Assembly (NCBI RefSeq): GCF_037572775.1
Contig: NZ_JBBHKA010000001.1
Coordinates: 2,418,001 to 2,482,000, forward strand
From: Ramlibacter sp. PS4R-6
GTDB taxonomy: Bacteria; Pseudomonadota; Gammaproteobacteria; Burkholderiales; Burkholderiaceae_C
DNA: 64,000 bases
Reading direction: 5' to 3'
Made by a program: the position numbers and the translations under genes. The first letter of the stretch is position 1; the number at the start of each line of letters is the position of its first letter. This document shows positions 8,884 through 17,364 of this stretch, one piece after another. The notes below the pieces were generated by a model, which was not told the origin of the DNA, searched no databases, and saw only the letters and a list, made by a program, of their open reading frames with translations.

Positions 8884-11800
8884 GCGCGCGCGGCACGCCG
8901 CTCGCGTACGAGCACAACCGGCAGCGCGTCAGCCGCGAGCGCTTCTACGAGATCGCCTGCGACCCGCGGCGCAGCGTCGCGGTGGAAGCCTGCGCCGGCG
9001 CCGGCAAGACCTGGATGCTCGTCTCGCGCATGTTGCGCGCCTTGCTGGACGGGGCGCAGCCGCACGAGATCCTCGCCATCACGTTCACCAAGAAGGCGGC
9101 CGGCGAGATGCGCGACCGCCTGCACGAGTGGCTGGCGGATTTCAGCAACTGCCCCGACGACAAGCTGCGCGAGGCGCTGGTCCTGCGCGGCGTCGCCCAT
9201 CCGGACGATGTGCAGGTGGCGGCGCTGCGCGGCCTGCAGGCGCGCGTGCTTGCGGGCGGGCGGCCCGTGCAGGTGCGGACCTTCCACAGCTGGTTCGCCG
9301 CGCTGCTGCGCAATGCGCCGCTCGCGGTCCTCGAAGAGCTGCGCCTGCCCGCCAACTACGAGCTGCTGGAGCGCGACCAGGACGCGATCGAACTCGTGTG
9401 GCGGCGCTTCTACACGGCGGTCGCGCGCGACGAGGCGGCGCGCGCCGACTACGAGGCGTCGGTCGCGGCGTACGGGCGTTCGCAGACGCAGAACGCGCTG
9501 AAGGCGGCCATCCAGAAGCGCACGGAATTCGCGCTGGCCGACGAGAGAGGTGTGCCCGAAGCCTCGGTCAAGCCCTTCGGCGAGCAGTTCCCAGCATTCG
9601 CCGGGATGCCGGCGCCGGAGGCCATGCTCGACGGGGACGTCGCCGCCGGCCGCTGGGCGGCGCACGCGCGTGCCCTCGCCGTGGAGAAGAACAAGACACC
9701 GCGCACGGCTGCCGACGCCATCGCCACGGCCTTCTTCGCGGACGACCTCGACCAGCGGTTCCGCGTGCTGCGCAAGGCGTTCTTTACCGCCGACGAGGAC
9801 CGCCTCACGCACCACCTGTCCGGTTTTGCGGCAGCGCAGGAGGCCGAACGCGAACTGCAGGCGATCTGCGAGGCGCGGCGCCAGCACGAAGCGTGGTTGC
9901 ACCAGCAGCGCCTGACCAGGCTCGCGCGCATCGCGCTCGAGCAGTACGCGCAGCTCAAGCGCGAACGCGGCTGGATCGACATGAACGACGTCGAGCGGGC
10001 CGCCCTGTCGATGCTGGCCGACCCCGTGCTCTCGGGCTGGGTGCAGGAAAGGCTCGATGCGCGCACGCGCCATTTGCTGATCGACGAATTCCAGGACACG
10101 AACCCGCTGCAATGGCAGGCGCTGCATTCGTGGCTGCAGTCGTACGGGGGCGCGGGCTCCGGCCCCAGCGTGTTCCTCGTCGGCGACCCCAAGCAGAGCA
10201 TCTACCGCTTCCGGCGCGCGGAGCCGCAGGTGTTCCGCGCGGCGCAGGGGTTCATCGAGGAAATCGGCGGCGACGTGCTCAGCTGCGACCACACGCACCG
10301 CAATTCGCCCGACGTCCTCGCGGCGGTGAACAGCGCGATGTCCGCGGCGCAGGACGCGCACCAATACGACAGCTTCCGCGCGCACACGACCGAATCGCGT
10401 GAGCGCGGCTTCGTCTCGCGCCTGCCGTACGTGGGCCGCGGCGCCCTGGTGCGGCCGGAAGCGGCTGGCGGCGCCGCATGGCGCGACAGCCTGGTGACGC
10501 CGCGCGAGCTGCCGGAAGAAAAGCTGGTCGCGCTCGAGAGCCGGCAGGCCGCGGCGTGGATCGCCGCACGCATTGCCGCGGGCGTGCCACCCGGCCAGAT
10601 CATGGTGCTGGCGCGCAAGCGCGACCGGTTGACGGTGATGGAGGCGGAACTGCGCGCCTTGCACGTGCCGGCCCTGCAGCCCGAGCGCACGGATCTGTGC
10701 GATGCCCCCGAGGTGCAGGACGTGGTCGCGTTGCTGGACGTGCTGGTCTCGACGGGCCACGACCTGTCGCTGGCGCGCGTGCTCAAGTCGCCGCTGTTCG
10801 GGCTCGGCGACGACGCGCTTGTCACGATCGCGCTGGCCGCGCGCGCGCAGCCGCTGCTGTCGTGGTTCGAGCTGGTCCAGCAAGAGGCGATGCCGGCGCC
10901 CGTCCGCGATGCGGGCCGCCGCCTCGCTGCGTGGAAAGTGCGCGTGGACGCGCTGCCCCCGCACGATGCCCTCGCGGCGATCTTCGCCGAGGGCGACGTG
11001 CTGGCGCGCTTCGGCGCCGCCTCGCCGGTGGCTCTGCGCCCGCTGGTGCTCGCGCGGTTGCGCGCCCTGCTGGGCGCCGCGCTGGCGTGGAACGGCGGGC
11101 GCTACCCGACGCCCTATGCCTTCGTCCGCGCGCTCAAGGCAGGCGGGCTCGAGGCGCCCGCGATGCAGGCCGGCGATGCCGTCAGCCTGCTCACGGTGCA
11201 CGGCGCGAAGGGCCTGGAAGCCGATGTCGTGGTAATGCTGGACACCGATGCGCGGCCGCAGCAGCCCGAGAGCATGGGCGTCGTCGTCGAATGGCCGGGT
11301 GAAGCGCCGGCGCCTTGGCGCTTTTCGTTCATCGCCAGCGAATCGAAGCCGCCGCCGTGCCATGTGGAAGCACTGGGCATCGAGCTGGGCCTGCGCCAGC
11401 GCGAAGACCTCAACATGCTGTACGTCGCGATGACGCGTGCGCGGCGCGAACTGGTGGTGTCCGCGGCCGAGCCCACCAGCGTGAACGCCGGCAGCTGGTG
11501 GCGGCGGCTGGAAGGGCTGGCCACCGAGGTCGAAGTGCCGGTGGGCGCACCGCTCGCAACGACGGGATCGCACGAGCATTTCGTGCTGCCGCAGATCGCC
11601 GCTTTGCCCGAGCGAACGGAAACACTCGCCCCGGCGGCGCGGGATTCGCTCGAGTCGCGGATGGGGCAGGCGATGCACCGCCTGCTGGAGACGGCCGGCG
11701 CCGGCGCTGCGACGCCGGCGCAGCTGCGGCGCATCGCACGCCAGTTCGCGCTGGAGCGCGCGCAGGCCGAGCAGGCGGCGCGCATGGCCGAACGCATCGT

Positions 11801-12083
11801 GCGTGGCGAAGGGGGTTGGGCCTGGGATTCGTCCGTCGTGGAGTGGCATGCCGACGAAGTGCCCTTGCACCACGCGGGGGAACTGCTGCGCATCGACCGG
11901 CTCGTGCGGCGCGCCGGCGAATGGTGGGTGCTCGACTACAAGAGTGCCGCGCGTCCCGAGGACGACGCGGCCAAGCTCGCGCAGATGCAGCGTTACCGCG
12001 CCGCGCTGCAGGCGATCCATCCGGGGGAAACGGTGCGCGCGGCCTTCCTCACCGCACAGGGCAAGCTGGTGCTCGTGCCCTGA
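8880..12083 (+). CDS. AddA-like UvrD-family helicase/nuclease
   Basis: A 1067-residue superfamily 1A helicase with a C-terminal nuclease. Walker A is ACAGAGKT (37-44), and motif Ia contains ITFTKKAAGEMR. Motif II is LLIDEFQDT (D402, E403), and motif III GDPKQSIYRFR. The C-terminal nuclease has WVLDYKS (D1019, K1021). AddA-type enzymes unwind and resect double-strand breaks for RecA loading. The GTG at 8880 is chosen because it overlaps the addB stop and starts the conserved region; a more upstream in-frame GTG at 8841 would lie inside the Fe-S motif of addB. The stop abuts a convergent gene. Confidence 0.88.
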   Translation: MSARGTPLAYEHNRQRVSRERFYEIACDPRRSVAVEACAGAGKTWMLVSRMLRALLDGAQPHEILAITFTKKAAGEMRDRLHEWLADFSNCPDDKLREALVLRGVAHPDDVQVAALRGLQARVLAGGRPVQVRTFHSWFAALLRNAPLAVLEELRLPANYELLERDQDAIELVWRRFYTAVARDEAARADYEASVAAYGRSQTQNALKAAIQKRTEFALADERGVPEASVKPFGEQFPAFAGMPAPEAMLDGDVAAGRWAAHARALAVEKNKTPRTAADAIATAFFADDLDQRFRVLRKAFFTADEDRLTHHLSGFAAAQEAERELQAICEARRQHEAWLHQQRLTRLARIALEQYAQLKRERGWIDMNDVERAALSMLADPVLSGWVQERLDARTRHLLIDEFQDTNPLQWQALHSWLQSYGGAGSGPSVFLVGDPKQSIYRFRRAEPQVFRAAQGFIEEIGGDVLSCDHTHRNSPDVLAAVNSAMSAAQDAHQYDSFRAHTTESRERGFVSRLPYVGRGALVRPEAAGGAAWRDSLVTPRELPEEKLVALESRQAAAWIAARIAAGVPPGQIMVLARKRDRLTVMEAELRALHVPALQPERTDLCDAPEVQDVVALLDVLVSTGHDLSLARVLKSPLFGLGDDALVTIALAARAQPLLSWFELVQQEAMPAPVRDAGRRLAAWKVRVDALPPHDALAAIFAEGDVLARFGAASPVALRPLVLARLRALLGAALAWNGGRYPTPYAFVRALKAGGLEAPAMQAGDAVSLLTVHGAKGLEADVVVMLDTDARPQQPESMGVVVEWPGEAPAPWRFSFIASESKPPPCHVEALGIELGLRQREDLNMLYVAMTRARRELVVSAAEPTSVNAGSWWRRLEGLATEVEVPVGAPLATTGSHEHFVLPQIAALPERTETLAPAARDSLESRMGQAMHRLLETAGAGAATPAQLRRIARQFALERAQAEQAARMAERIVRGEGGWAWDSSVVEWHADEVPLHHAGELLRIDRLVRRAGEWWVLDYKSAARPEDDAAKLAQMQRYRAALQAIHPGETVRAAFLTAQGKLVLVP

Positions 12084-12710
12084 TCAGAACTGGTTGCGGT
12101 AGTAGAACATCGGCCCGCCGTTCTTGCGCTTGACGGCCAGGCGCGCCCCGCCTTCGAGCTGCAGGCCGACGAAGCCGCGGTCGGCGACGAAGCCCTTGCG
12201 CGTGCTGGTCGAACCGAAGCCCATCTCCACGCGCGCGCCGTAGGTCGGGTCGCGGCTTTCGATCAGGCTGATGGCGTCGGCATTGGGCATGCGGCGGTAG
12301 GCCGTGACGTCGAAGCGGTAGTTGCTGTCGAACGTGTAGCGCCAGTGCACGCCCAGGTCCACCGAGCGCGCGGGCGCCAGCGTGGCGATCGTGCCGGGCT
12401 GCGCGCCGGTGGCGTTGTTCATGCCCAGGGCCAGGCCCAGGCCGCTTTGCTTGGCCGACATCAGCCGCATGTCGATGCGGGCCGTCTGCGTGTTGGCGTC
12501 GACGTTGTCGAAGCGGGGCAGGGTGGAGGCCGAGACTTCGAGCTGCGGGCGCGGCAGGTCGGCGGCCGCCACCAGCACGGCTTCGCCCGCGCTTTCGGCG
12601 CGGTCCGAACGTGCCGCGGATGCGTTGGCACTCGCCAGGAGCATGGCGATCGTTGCCAGGGGCACCGCAATGGCGGAACCCGTGGGGAAATGCGCAAGGA
12701 TCGCAAACAT
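12084..12710 (-). CDS. Exported hypothetical protein, possible small outer-membrane beta-barrel
   Basis: A 208-residue protein with a signal-like N-terminus (hydrophobic residues 13-27, then ANASA). The mature part alternates polar and hydrophobic residues and ends in phenylalanine, as many outer-membrane barrels do. Segments such as VDLGVHWRYTFDSNYRFDVTAYRR look like strands. I recognise no named family and no catalytic motif. The stop is directly adjacent to the addA stop (TGA-TCA). Function unknown. Confidence 0.55.
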   Translation of the reverse strand: MFAILAHFPTGSAIAVPLATIAMLLASANASAARSDRAESAGEAVLVAAADLPRPQLEVSASTLPRFDNVDANTQTARIDMRLMSAKQSGLGLALGMNNATGAQPGTIATLAPARSVDLGVHWRYTFDSNYRFDVTAYRRMPNADAISLIESRDPTYGARVEMGFGSTSTRKGFVADRGFVGLQLEGGARLAVKRKNGGPMFYYRNQF

Positions 12711-12871
12711 GATGGAACCTCCCGGACTGCTGCCGCAAGCGTAGGAGGAGTCAAACGCTCAGCTTGTCGGACGCTGGCGGGACGCACGGTCGGCTAGGGC
12801 GCGCAGGGCCTGCGGGACGCCGCACGGGGCGGACTAGTCCGAACGGGACAGGAGGAGGGAAAAGAGGGGAA

Positions 12872-12969
12872 GTGACGAGCCTTACCCCCGGCACTGGGTC
12901 CACAGTTAGGGCTGCTTGGTTCCCCACCTGACCCGGTTGGCCGCTTCCCCATGCGGGGAGGCCCGTCAC
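12872..12969 (-). ncRNA. ffs: Signal recognition particle 4.5S RNA (small bacterial type)
   Basis: About 98 nt. The ends pair (GTGACGGGCCT with AAGGCTCGTCAC, allowing G-U), and the conserved Ffh-binding hairpin is present (GGGTCAGGTGGGGAACCAAG then CAGCC). It guides Ffh to ribosomes making membrane proteins. A -10 box TACAAT (12975-12980) lies 6 bases upstream of the proposed 5' end. Downstream is a T/C-rich tract. In Burkholderiales ffs often sits next to dnaX, as here. The rest of the intergenic region on either side (12711-12871 and 12970-13030) shows nothing else I can name. Confidence 0.93.
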
Positions 12970-13030
12970 TGGCGATTGTACGGGTGCGCGCACGGCGGAC
13001 GGGCGCGATGCGGCACGTAGAATGCGCGCG

Positions 13031-14776
13031 ATGTCGTACGTCGTGCTCGCCCGCAAGTACCGGCCGCGGACCTTCCCGGAGATGGTCGGCCAGGAGCACG
13101 TGGTGCAGGCCCTGACGAACGCGCTCAGCAGCCAGAGGCTGCACCATGCGTACCTGTTCACGGGCACGCGCGGCATCGGCAAGACCACCGTCTCGCGCAT
13201 CCTCGCCAAGTCGCTCAACTGCGTCGGGCCCGACGGCAACGGCGGCATCACCGCCTCGCCCTGCGGCGTGTGCCAGCCCTGCCTGGACATCGACGCCGGG
13301 CGCTTCGTCGACTACACCGAGCTGGACGCCGCCTCCAACCGCGGCGTTGACGAGGTGCAGGCGCTGCTCGAGCAGGCCGTGTACAAGCCGGTGCAGGGGC
13401 GCTTCAAGGTCTTCATGATCGACGAAGTGCACATGCTCACGGGCCACGCGTTCAACGCGATGCTCAAGACGCTGGAAGAGCCGCCCGAATACCTCAAGTT
13501 CGTGCTGGCGACGACCGACCCGCAGAAGGTGCCCGTCACCGTGCTGTCGCGTTGCCTCCAGTTCAACCTGCGGCCCATGGCGCCCGAGACCGTGCACGTG
13601 CACCTCGACCGGGTGCTGCAGGCCGAAGGCGTGCCGGCCGATGCGCACGCCTTGCGCCTGCTCGCGCGTGCGGCGCGCGGCTCGATGCGCGATGCGCTGT
13701 CGCTCACCGACCAGGCCATCGCCTACGGCAGCGGCAAGATCGAAGAGGCCGGCGTGCGCCAGATGCTGGGCAGCGTCGACCGCAGCCACGTGTTCAAGCT
13801 GGTGAAGGCGCTGGCCGAAGGCGACGGCAAGACCGTGGTGGACATCTCCGACCAGCTGCGCGAACACGGGTGGTCCGCGGGCTCGACCCTGGAAGAGATG
13901 TGCGCGGTGCTGCAGCGCATGGCCGTGATCCAGGCCGTGCCCGGCTCCGCCGACGACGGCGACGAGGAAACGGCGCAGATCGCGCGCCTGGCGGCGGCCA
14001 TGCCCCCCGACGAGACGCAGCTGCTCTACAGCATGTGCCTCAACGGCCGGGCGGAACTGGGCCTGGCGGCGGACGAATACGCGGCCCTCACGATGGTCCT
14101 GCTGCGGCTGCTGGCGTTCAAGCCTGCGCAAAAAAAAACTCTGAATGACGCCGCGCCGCGCGCGGCCGTGGCGCCCGCCCGCGCGTCGGCGCCTGCGATG
14201 ACCACCTCAGCCGTCGCCGCACCGCCCGGGCGCGTGCTGCCCGTCGTCGAACCGAAGCCGCAGCGCGTGCAGCCGACGGCGCGGCCCGTGCCGCCGGGCG
14301 GGCGGACGGGTTCGGACGTGATGGGCGTGCCGGTGCGCGTGCAGGCCGAGCCCACGCGCGAGACACCGGCCCCCGCCACCGCCTACACGCCCACGCCCGA
14401 AGGCGATTTCTGGCACGGCCTGGTGCAGGAGCTCATCGCGCGCGAAGCCGTGACGGCGCTGGTGCGCGAGCTCGCGCTGCAGTCGCAGCTGGTCGCGCGC
14501 GACGAGGGCCACTGGATGCTGCGCGTGGAGCGCGAGTCGCTCAACCAGGGCGCCAGCCGCGAGCGGCTGCAGGCGGCGCTGAAGGCGGCCGGCCACGACG
14601 TCCGCCTGGGCGTCGAAGTCGGAGCCGTGACCGACAGCCCCGCGCGGCGCAACAACGCCGCGGCCGCCGCGCGCCAGAAGGCGGCGGAAGACATCATCCT
14701 GAACGATCCCTTCGTTCAGGACCTGATGCGCGACTTCGGCGCGAGAATCGTGCCGGGCAGCATCAAGCCCCACTGA
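13031..14776 (+). CDS. dnaX: DNA polymerase III subunits tau and gamma
   Basis: A 581-residue clamp-loader ATPase (tau). Walker A is GTRGIGKTT with K51. Zinc ligands are C64, C78, C81 and C84. Walker B/DExx is FMIDEVHML, and the sensor region has LATTDPQKVPVTVLSRC. After domain III (about residue 366) comes a low-complexity Ala/Pro/Arg linker, then the tau-specific C-terminus that binds polymerase. A run of nine A at the domain III/linker boundary can give a shorter gamma form (see 14129-14148). The start is set at MSYVVLARKYRP (13031); an in-frame ATG three codons earlier is less likely. First gene of dnaX-ebfC-recR. Confidence 0.97.
   Translation: MSYVVLARKYRPRTFPEMVGQEHVVQALTNALSSQRLHHAYLFTGTRGIGKTTVSRILAKSLNCVGPDGNGGITASPCGVCQPCLDIDAGRFVDYTELDAASNRGVDEVQALLEQAVYKPVQGRFKVFMIDEVHMLTGHAFNAMLKTLEEPPEYLKFVLATTDPQKVPVTVLSRCLQFNLRPMAPETVHVHLDRVLQAEGVPADAHALRLLARAARGSMRDALSLTDQAIAYGSGKIEEAGVRQMLGSVDRSHVFKLVKALAEGDGKTVVDISDQLREHGWSAGSTLEEMCAVLQRMAVIQAVPGSADDGDEETAQIARLAAAMPPDETQLLYSMCLNGRAELGLAADEYAALTMVLLRLLAFKPAQKKTLNDAAPRAAVAPARASAPAMTTSAVAAPPGRVLPVVEPKPQRVQPTARPVPPGGRTGSDVMGVPVRVQAEPTRETPAPATAYTPTPEGDFWHGLVQELIAREAVTALVRELALQSQLVARDEGHWMLRVERESLNQGASRERLQAALKAAGHDVRLGVEVGAVTDSPARRNNAAAAARQKAAEDIILNDPFVQDLMRDFGARIVPGSIKPH
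14129..14148 (+). other. dnaX A9 slippage / -1 frameshift site
   Basis: Codons CAA AAA AAA A form a run of nine A (14130-14138). In frame zero tau continues. A -1 shift, or loss of two or gain of one A in the mRNA, reads Asn-Ser-Glu then TGA at 14146-14148, giving a 372-residue gamma-like protein. A GC-rich self-complementary stretch begins a few bases downstream. Short dnaX products made at A-runs are known in E. coli (ribosomal) and Thermus (transcriptional). Confidence 0.7.
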
Positions 14777-14797
14777 CGGAACCAACGAAAGCACACC

Positions 14798-15121
14798 ATG
14801 TTCAACAAGGGACAGCTCGCCGGCCTCATGAAGCAGGCCCAGGCCATGCAGGACAACCTGAAGAAGGCGCAGGATGAGCTCGCCACCATCGAGGTCAGCG
14901 GCGAATCCGGCTCCGGCCTCGTGAAGGTCACGATGACCTGCAAGCACGACGTCAAGCGCGTGCAGATCGACCCCAGCCTGCTCGCCGACGACAAGGACAT
15001 GCTCGAGGACCTGGTGGCCGCCGCCTTCAACGCCGCCGTGCGCAAGGCGGAGGAGACCTCGCAGGAGAAGCTCGGCAAGATCACCGCCGGCCTCCCGCCC
15101 GGGATGAAGCTGCCGTTCTGA
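14798..15121 (+). CDS. ebfC: YbaB/EbfC nucleoid-associated protein
   Basis: A 107-residue protein of the YbaB/EbfC family, starting [18 protein letters not shown]. The dimer binds DNA like tweezers and coats the nucleoid. A long N-terminal helix and the conserved VEVSG-type strand ([16 protein letters not shown]) are visible, with a Pro-Gly tail LPPGMKLPF. It lies 21 bases after dnaX and its stop overlaps the recR start (TGATG), the conserved dnaX-ebfC-recR order. Confidence 0.96.
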   Translation: MFNKGQLAGLMKQAQAMQDNLKKAQDELATIEVSGESGSGLVKVTMTCKHDVKRVQIDPSLLADDKDMLEDLVAAAFNAAVRKAEETSQEKLGKITAGLPPGMKLPF

Positions 15122-15705
15122 TGCCCTCGGCCCTCGACGCGCTCATCGAAGGGCTGCGCCGCCTGCCCGGCGTGGGCGTCAAGTCGGCGTCGCGCATGGC
15201 CTTCCACCTGCTGCAGCACGACCGCACGGGCATGGCGCAGCTGGCGCAGTCGCTCGAGCGCGCGGCCGCCGACATCCGCCACTGCAGCCGCTGCCACACC
15301 TTCACCGAAGCGGAGGTGTGTTCCACCTGCCGCGACCCCCAGCGCGACGCCAGCAAGCTGTGCGTGGTGGAAACGCCCGCCGACCAGGCGGCGGTGGAGC
15401 GCACGTCGGCCTACAAGGGCTTGTACTTCGTGCTCATGGGCAAGCTGAGCCCGCTCGACGGCGTGGGCCCGAAGGACATCGGCCTGGCCAAGCTCTTCGA
15501 ACGTGCCGGCGACGGCCTGGTGCAGGAGGTGATCCTGGCAACCAACTTCACGGCCGAAGGCGAAGCCACCGCGCACGTGATCGGCGAGGCGCTGAAAGCC
15601 CGCGGGCTGAAGGTCACGCGCCTCGCGCGCGGGGTGCCGGCCGGCAGCGAACTCGAATACGTGGACCTGGGCACCATCGCGCACGCACTGGTCGACCGCA
15701 GGTAG
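15121..15705 (+). CDS. recR: Recombination mediator RecR
   Basis: A 194-residue protein of the RecFOR pathway that helps load RecA on SSB-coated gaps. It has an N-terminal helix-hairpin-helix ([20 protein letters not shown]), a zinc finger with C55, C58, C67 and C70, and then a Toprim domain ([14 protein letters not shown]). The C-terminal Walker-like segment ends the protein. Its ATG overlaps the ebfC stop by one base, so expression is coupled. Confidence 0.97.
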   Translation: MPSALDALIEGLRRLPGVGVKSASRMAFHLLQHDRTGMAQLAQSLERAAADIRHCSRCHTFTEAEVCSTCRDPQRDASKLCVVETPADQAAVERTSAYKGLYFVLMGKLSPLDGVGPKDIGLAKLFERAGDGLVQEVILATNFTAEGEATAHVIGEALKARGLKVTRLARGVPAGSELEYVDLGTIAHALVDRR

Positions 15706-15716
15706 AGGAGACGAGG

Positions 15717-16127
15717 ATGCTTCCGCATTTCACCATTGCGTACTGGTGCGTGTTCATCGCGGCGATGCTGCCGTTCGTCTGCGTCGCCCTCGCGAAGGGA
15801 CCCGGGGTCGGCAAGCCGCGGCGCGAGGGCGGCTTCGACAACGCCGACCCGCGGGCGTGGCTGGCCAGGCAGACCGACTGGCAGGCGCGCGCCAACGCCG
15901 CGCAGGCCAACACCTTCGAGGCGCTGCCGTTCTTTATCGGCGCCGTCATCGTGGCGCACCAGCTCAAGGCACCGCAGGGCATCGTCGACATCCTCGCGGT
16001 GCTGTTCGTCACGCTGCGCATCGTCTTCGTGGCGATGTACGTGGGCGGCCTGCCGACGGCGCGCTCGGTCATCTGGTTCCTCGCGCTGATCGTCAACATC
16101 GCCATCTTCTTCGCCGGATTCCGCTGA
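15717..16127 (+). CDS. MAPEG family membrane protein
   Basis: A 136-residue four-helix membrane protein. The segment RANAAQANTFEALPFFIGAVI carries the family's NxxE-type signature, and further helices follow at about 87-108 and 115-135. Eukaryotic members are glutathione transferases or leukotriene enzymes; bacterial ones such as this are uncharacterised, and a glutathione-linked role is only possible. AGGAG precedes the ATG at 15717, 11 bases after recR, so it probably shares that transcript. Confidence 0.85.
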   Translation: MLPHFTIAYWCVFIAAMLPFVCVALAKGPGVGKPRREGGFDNADPRAWLARQTDWQARANAAQANTFEALPFFIGAVIVAHQLKAPQGIVDILAVLFVTLRIVFVAMYVGGLPTARSVIWFLALIVNIAIFFAGFR

Positions 16128-16218
16128 AGTTACGTGGAAACCCGCAGGGGATGGTCCCGATGCGGGGCGCTGGGGCGCGAACTACCCTCGAAGAAAACAA
16201 GAAGCAGGGTAGCCAGCC

Positions 16219-17262
16219 ATGACCACGGACCTCTCGCGCCGCACCTTCACCGCCGGCGCCGCACTGGCGGCAGCCGCCGTCGCCGCGCCCGCGCTGCGCG
16301 CGCAGCCGCGCCCGGAAAAAACCAGGATTTCGCTGGCCGTCGGCGGCAAGGCGGCCTTCTACTACCTTCCGCTGACCATCTCCGAACAGCTGGGCTACTT
16401 CAAGGCCGAGGGGCTGGACGTCGAGATCTCCGACTTCGCCGGCGGCGCCAAGGCGCTGCAGGCCCTCATGGGCGGCTCCGCCGACATCGTCAACGGCGCC
16501 TACGAGCACACGATCAACATGCAGGCGCGCAACCAGTTCATCCAGGAGTTCGTCCTGATGGGCCGCGCGCCACAGATTTCCATGGGCGTGTCGCCCAAGG
16601 CCCTTCCCAACTACCGCGGGCCCGCCGACCTCAAGGGCAAGAAAATCGGCGTCTCGGCGCCGGGCTCGTCGACCAACATGGTGGCCAACCTCGTGCTGTC
16701 GCGCGCGGGCGTGAAGGCCAGCGACGTCAGCTTCGTCGGCGTGGGCACGTCCTCTGGCGCGATCGCCGCGATGCGCGCGGGCCAGATCGACGCGATCAGC
16801 AACACCGACCCGATCATGACGATGCTCGAGCAGAAGGGCGACGTGAAGATCATCAGCGACACCCGCACGCTCAAGGGCGCGCAGGACGTCTTCGGCGGCA
16901 CCATGCCGGCGGCGTGCCTGTACACGCGGGCCGACTTCATCAAGGCCAACCCCAACACCTGCCAGGCGCTCGCCAACGCGGTGGTGCGCGGCCTGAAGTG
17001 GCTGCAGACCGCGGGCCCCAGCGACATCATCAAGACGGTGCCCGAGACCTACCTGCTCGGCGACCGGGCGCTGTACCTCGCGTCGTTCAACAAGATCCGC
17101 GAAGCCATCGCGCTCGACGGCCTGCTGCCCGAGGACGGCCCGAAGACGGCGCTGCGCGCGCTCGCGAGCTTCGAGCCCGAGGTGCAGCCGCAGAAGATCG
17201 ACCTCGCGAGGACGTACACCAACGACTTCGCCCGCCGCGCCAAGGACAAGTACAAGGCGTGA
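16219..17262 (+). CDS. ABC transporter substrate-binding protein, NMT1/SsuA/TauA type
   Basis: A 347-residue protein with a twin-arginine-like signal (SRRTF at 6-10, hydrophobic 13-26, APALRAQ cleavage region). The mature part has the ABC aliphatic sulfonate/nitrate/thiamine precursor-binding fold: YYLPLTISEQLGYFKAEGLD and ALMGGSADIVNGAYEH. It is exported to the periplasm and should feed the ATPase and permease that follow at 17365 and 18177. The ligand cannot be told; taurine, alkanesulfonate, nitrate, pyrimidine-precursor and aromatic-acid binders all share this look. The start is 12 bases after an AGCAGGGT ribosome site. Confidence 0.88.
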   Translation: MTTDLSRRTFTAGAALAAAAVAAPALRAQPRPEKTRISLAVGGKAAFYYLPLTISEQLGYFKAEGLDVEISDFAGGAKALQALMGGSADIVNGAYEHTINMQARNQFIQEFVLMGRAPQISMGVSPKALPNYRGPADLKGKKIGVSAPGSSTNMVANLVLSRAGVKASDVSFVGVGTSSGAIAAMRAGQIDAISNTDPIMTMLEQKGDVKIISDTRTLKGAQDVFGGTMPAACLYTRADFIKANPNTCQALANAVVRGLKWLQTAGPSDIIKTVPETYLLGDRALYLASFNKIREAIALDGLLPEDGPKTALRALASFEPEVQPQKIDLARTYTNDFARRAKDKYKA

Positions 17263-17291
17263 GGCTGCGCCTCACGCCCCGCGGCGGCATC

Positions 17292-17340
17292 ACGAACCCC
17301 CTCACCCCATCCCTCTCCCCCGAGGGGGAGAGGGAGCAGA
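17292..17340. repeat. Intergenic palindromic repeat (CCCTCTCCC type)
   Basis: Between the binding protein and ATPase genes lies a CT-rich stretch followed by near-perfect arms CCCTCTCCCCC / GGGGGAGAGGG that touch without a real loop. Elements with this text are common as interspersed intergenic palindromes in GC-rich proteobacteria. In RNA it would form a stable hairpin and could lower expression of the downstream transport genes. Confidence 0.5.
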
Positions 17341-17364
17341 TCATCTAGCGCTATCCTCCGCAAC

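Noticed and set aside
8682..12020. A 1112-codon open frame on the minus strand through the helicase gene
   Set aside because: It is antisense to a gene with intact helicase and nuclease motifs. Its composition is Arg/His/Gln-rich without domains, as expected for the complementary frame of GC-rich coding DNA.
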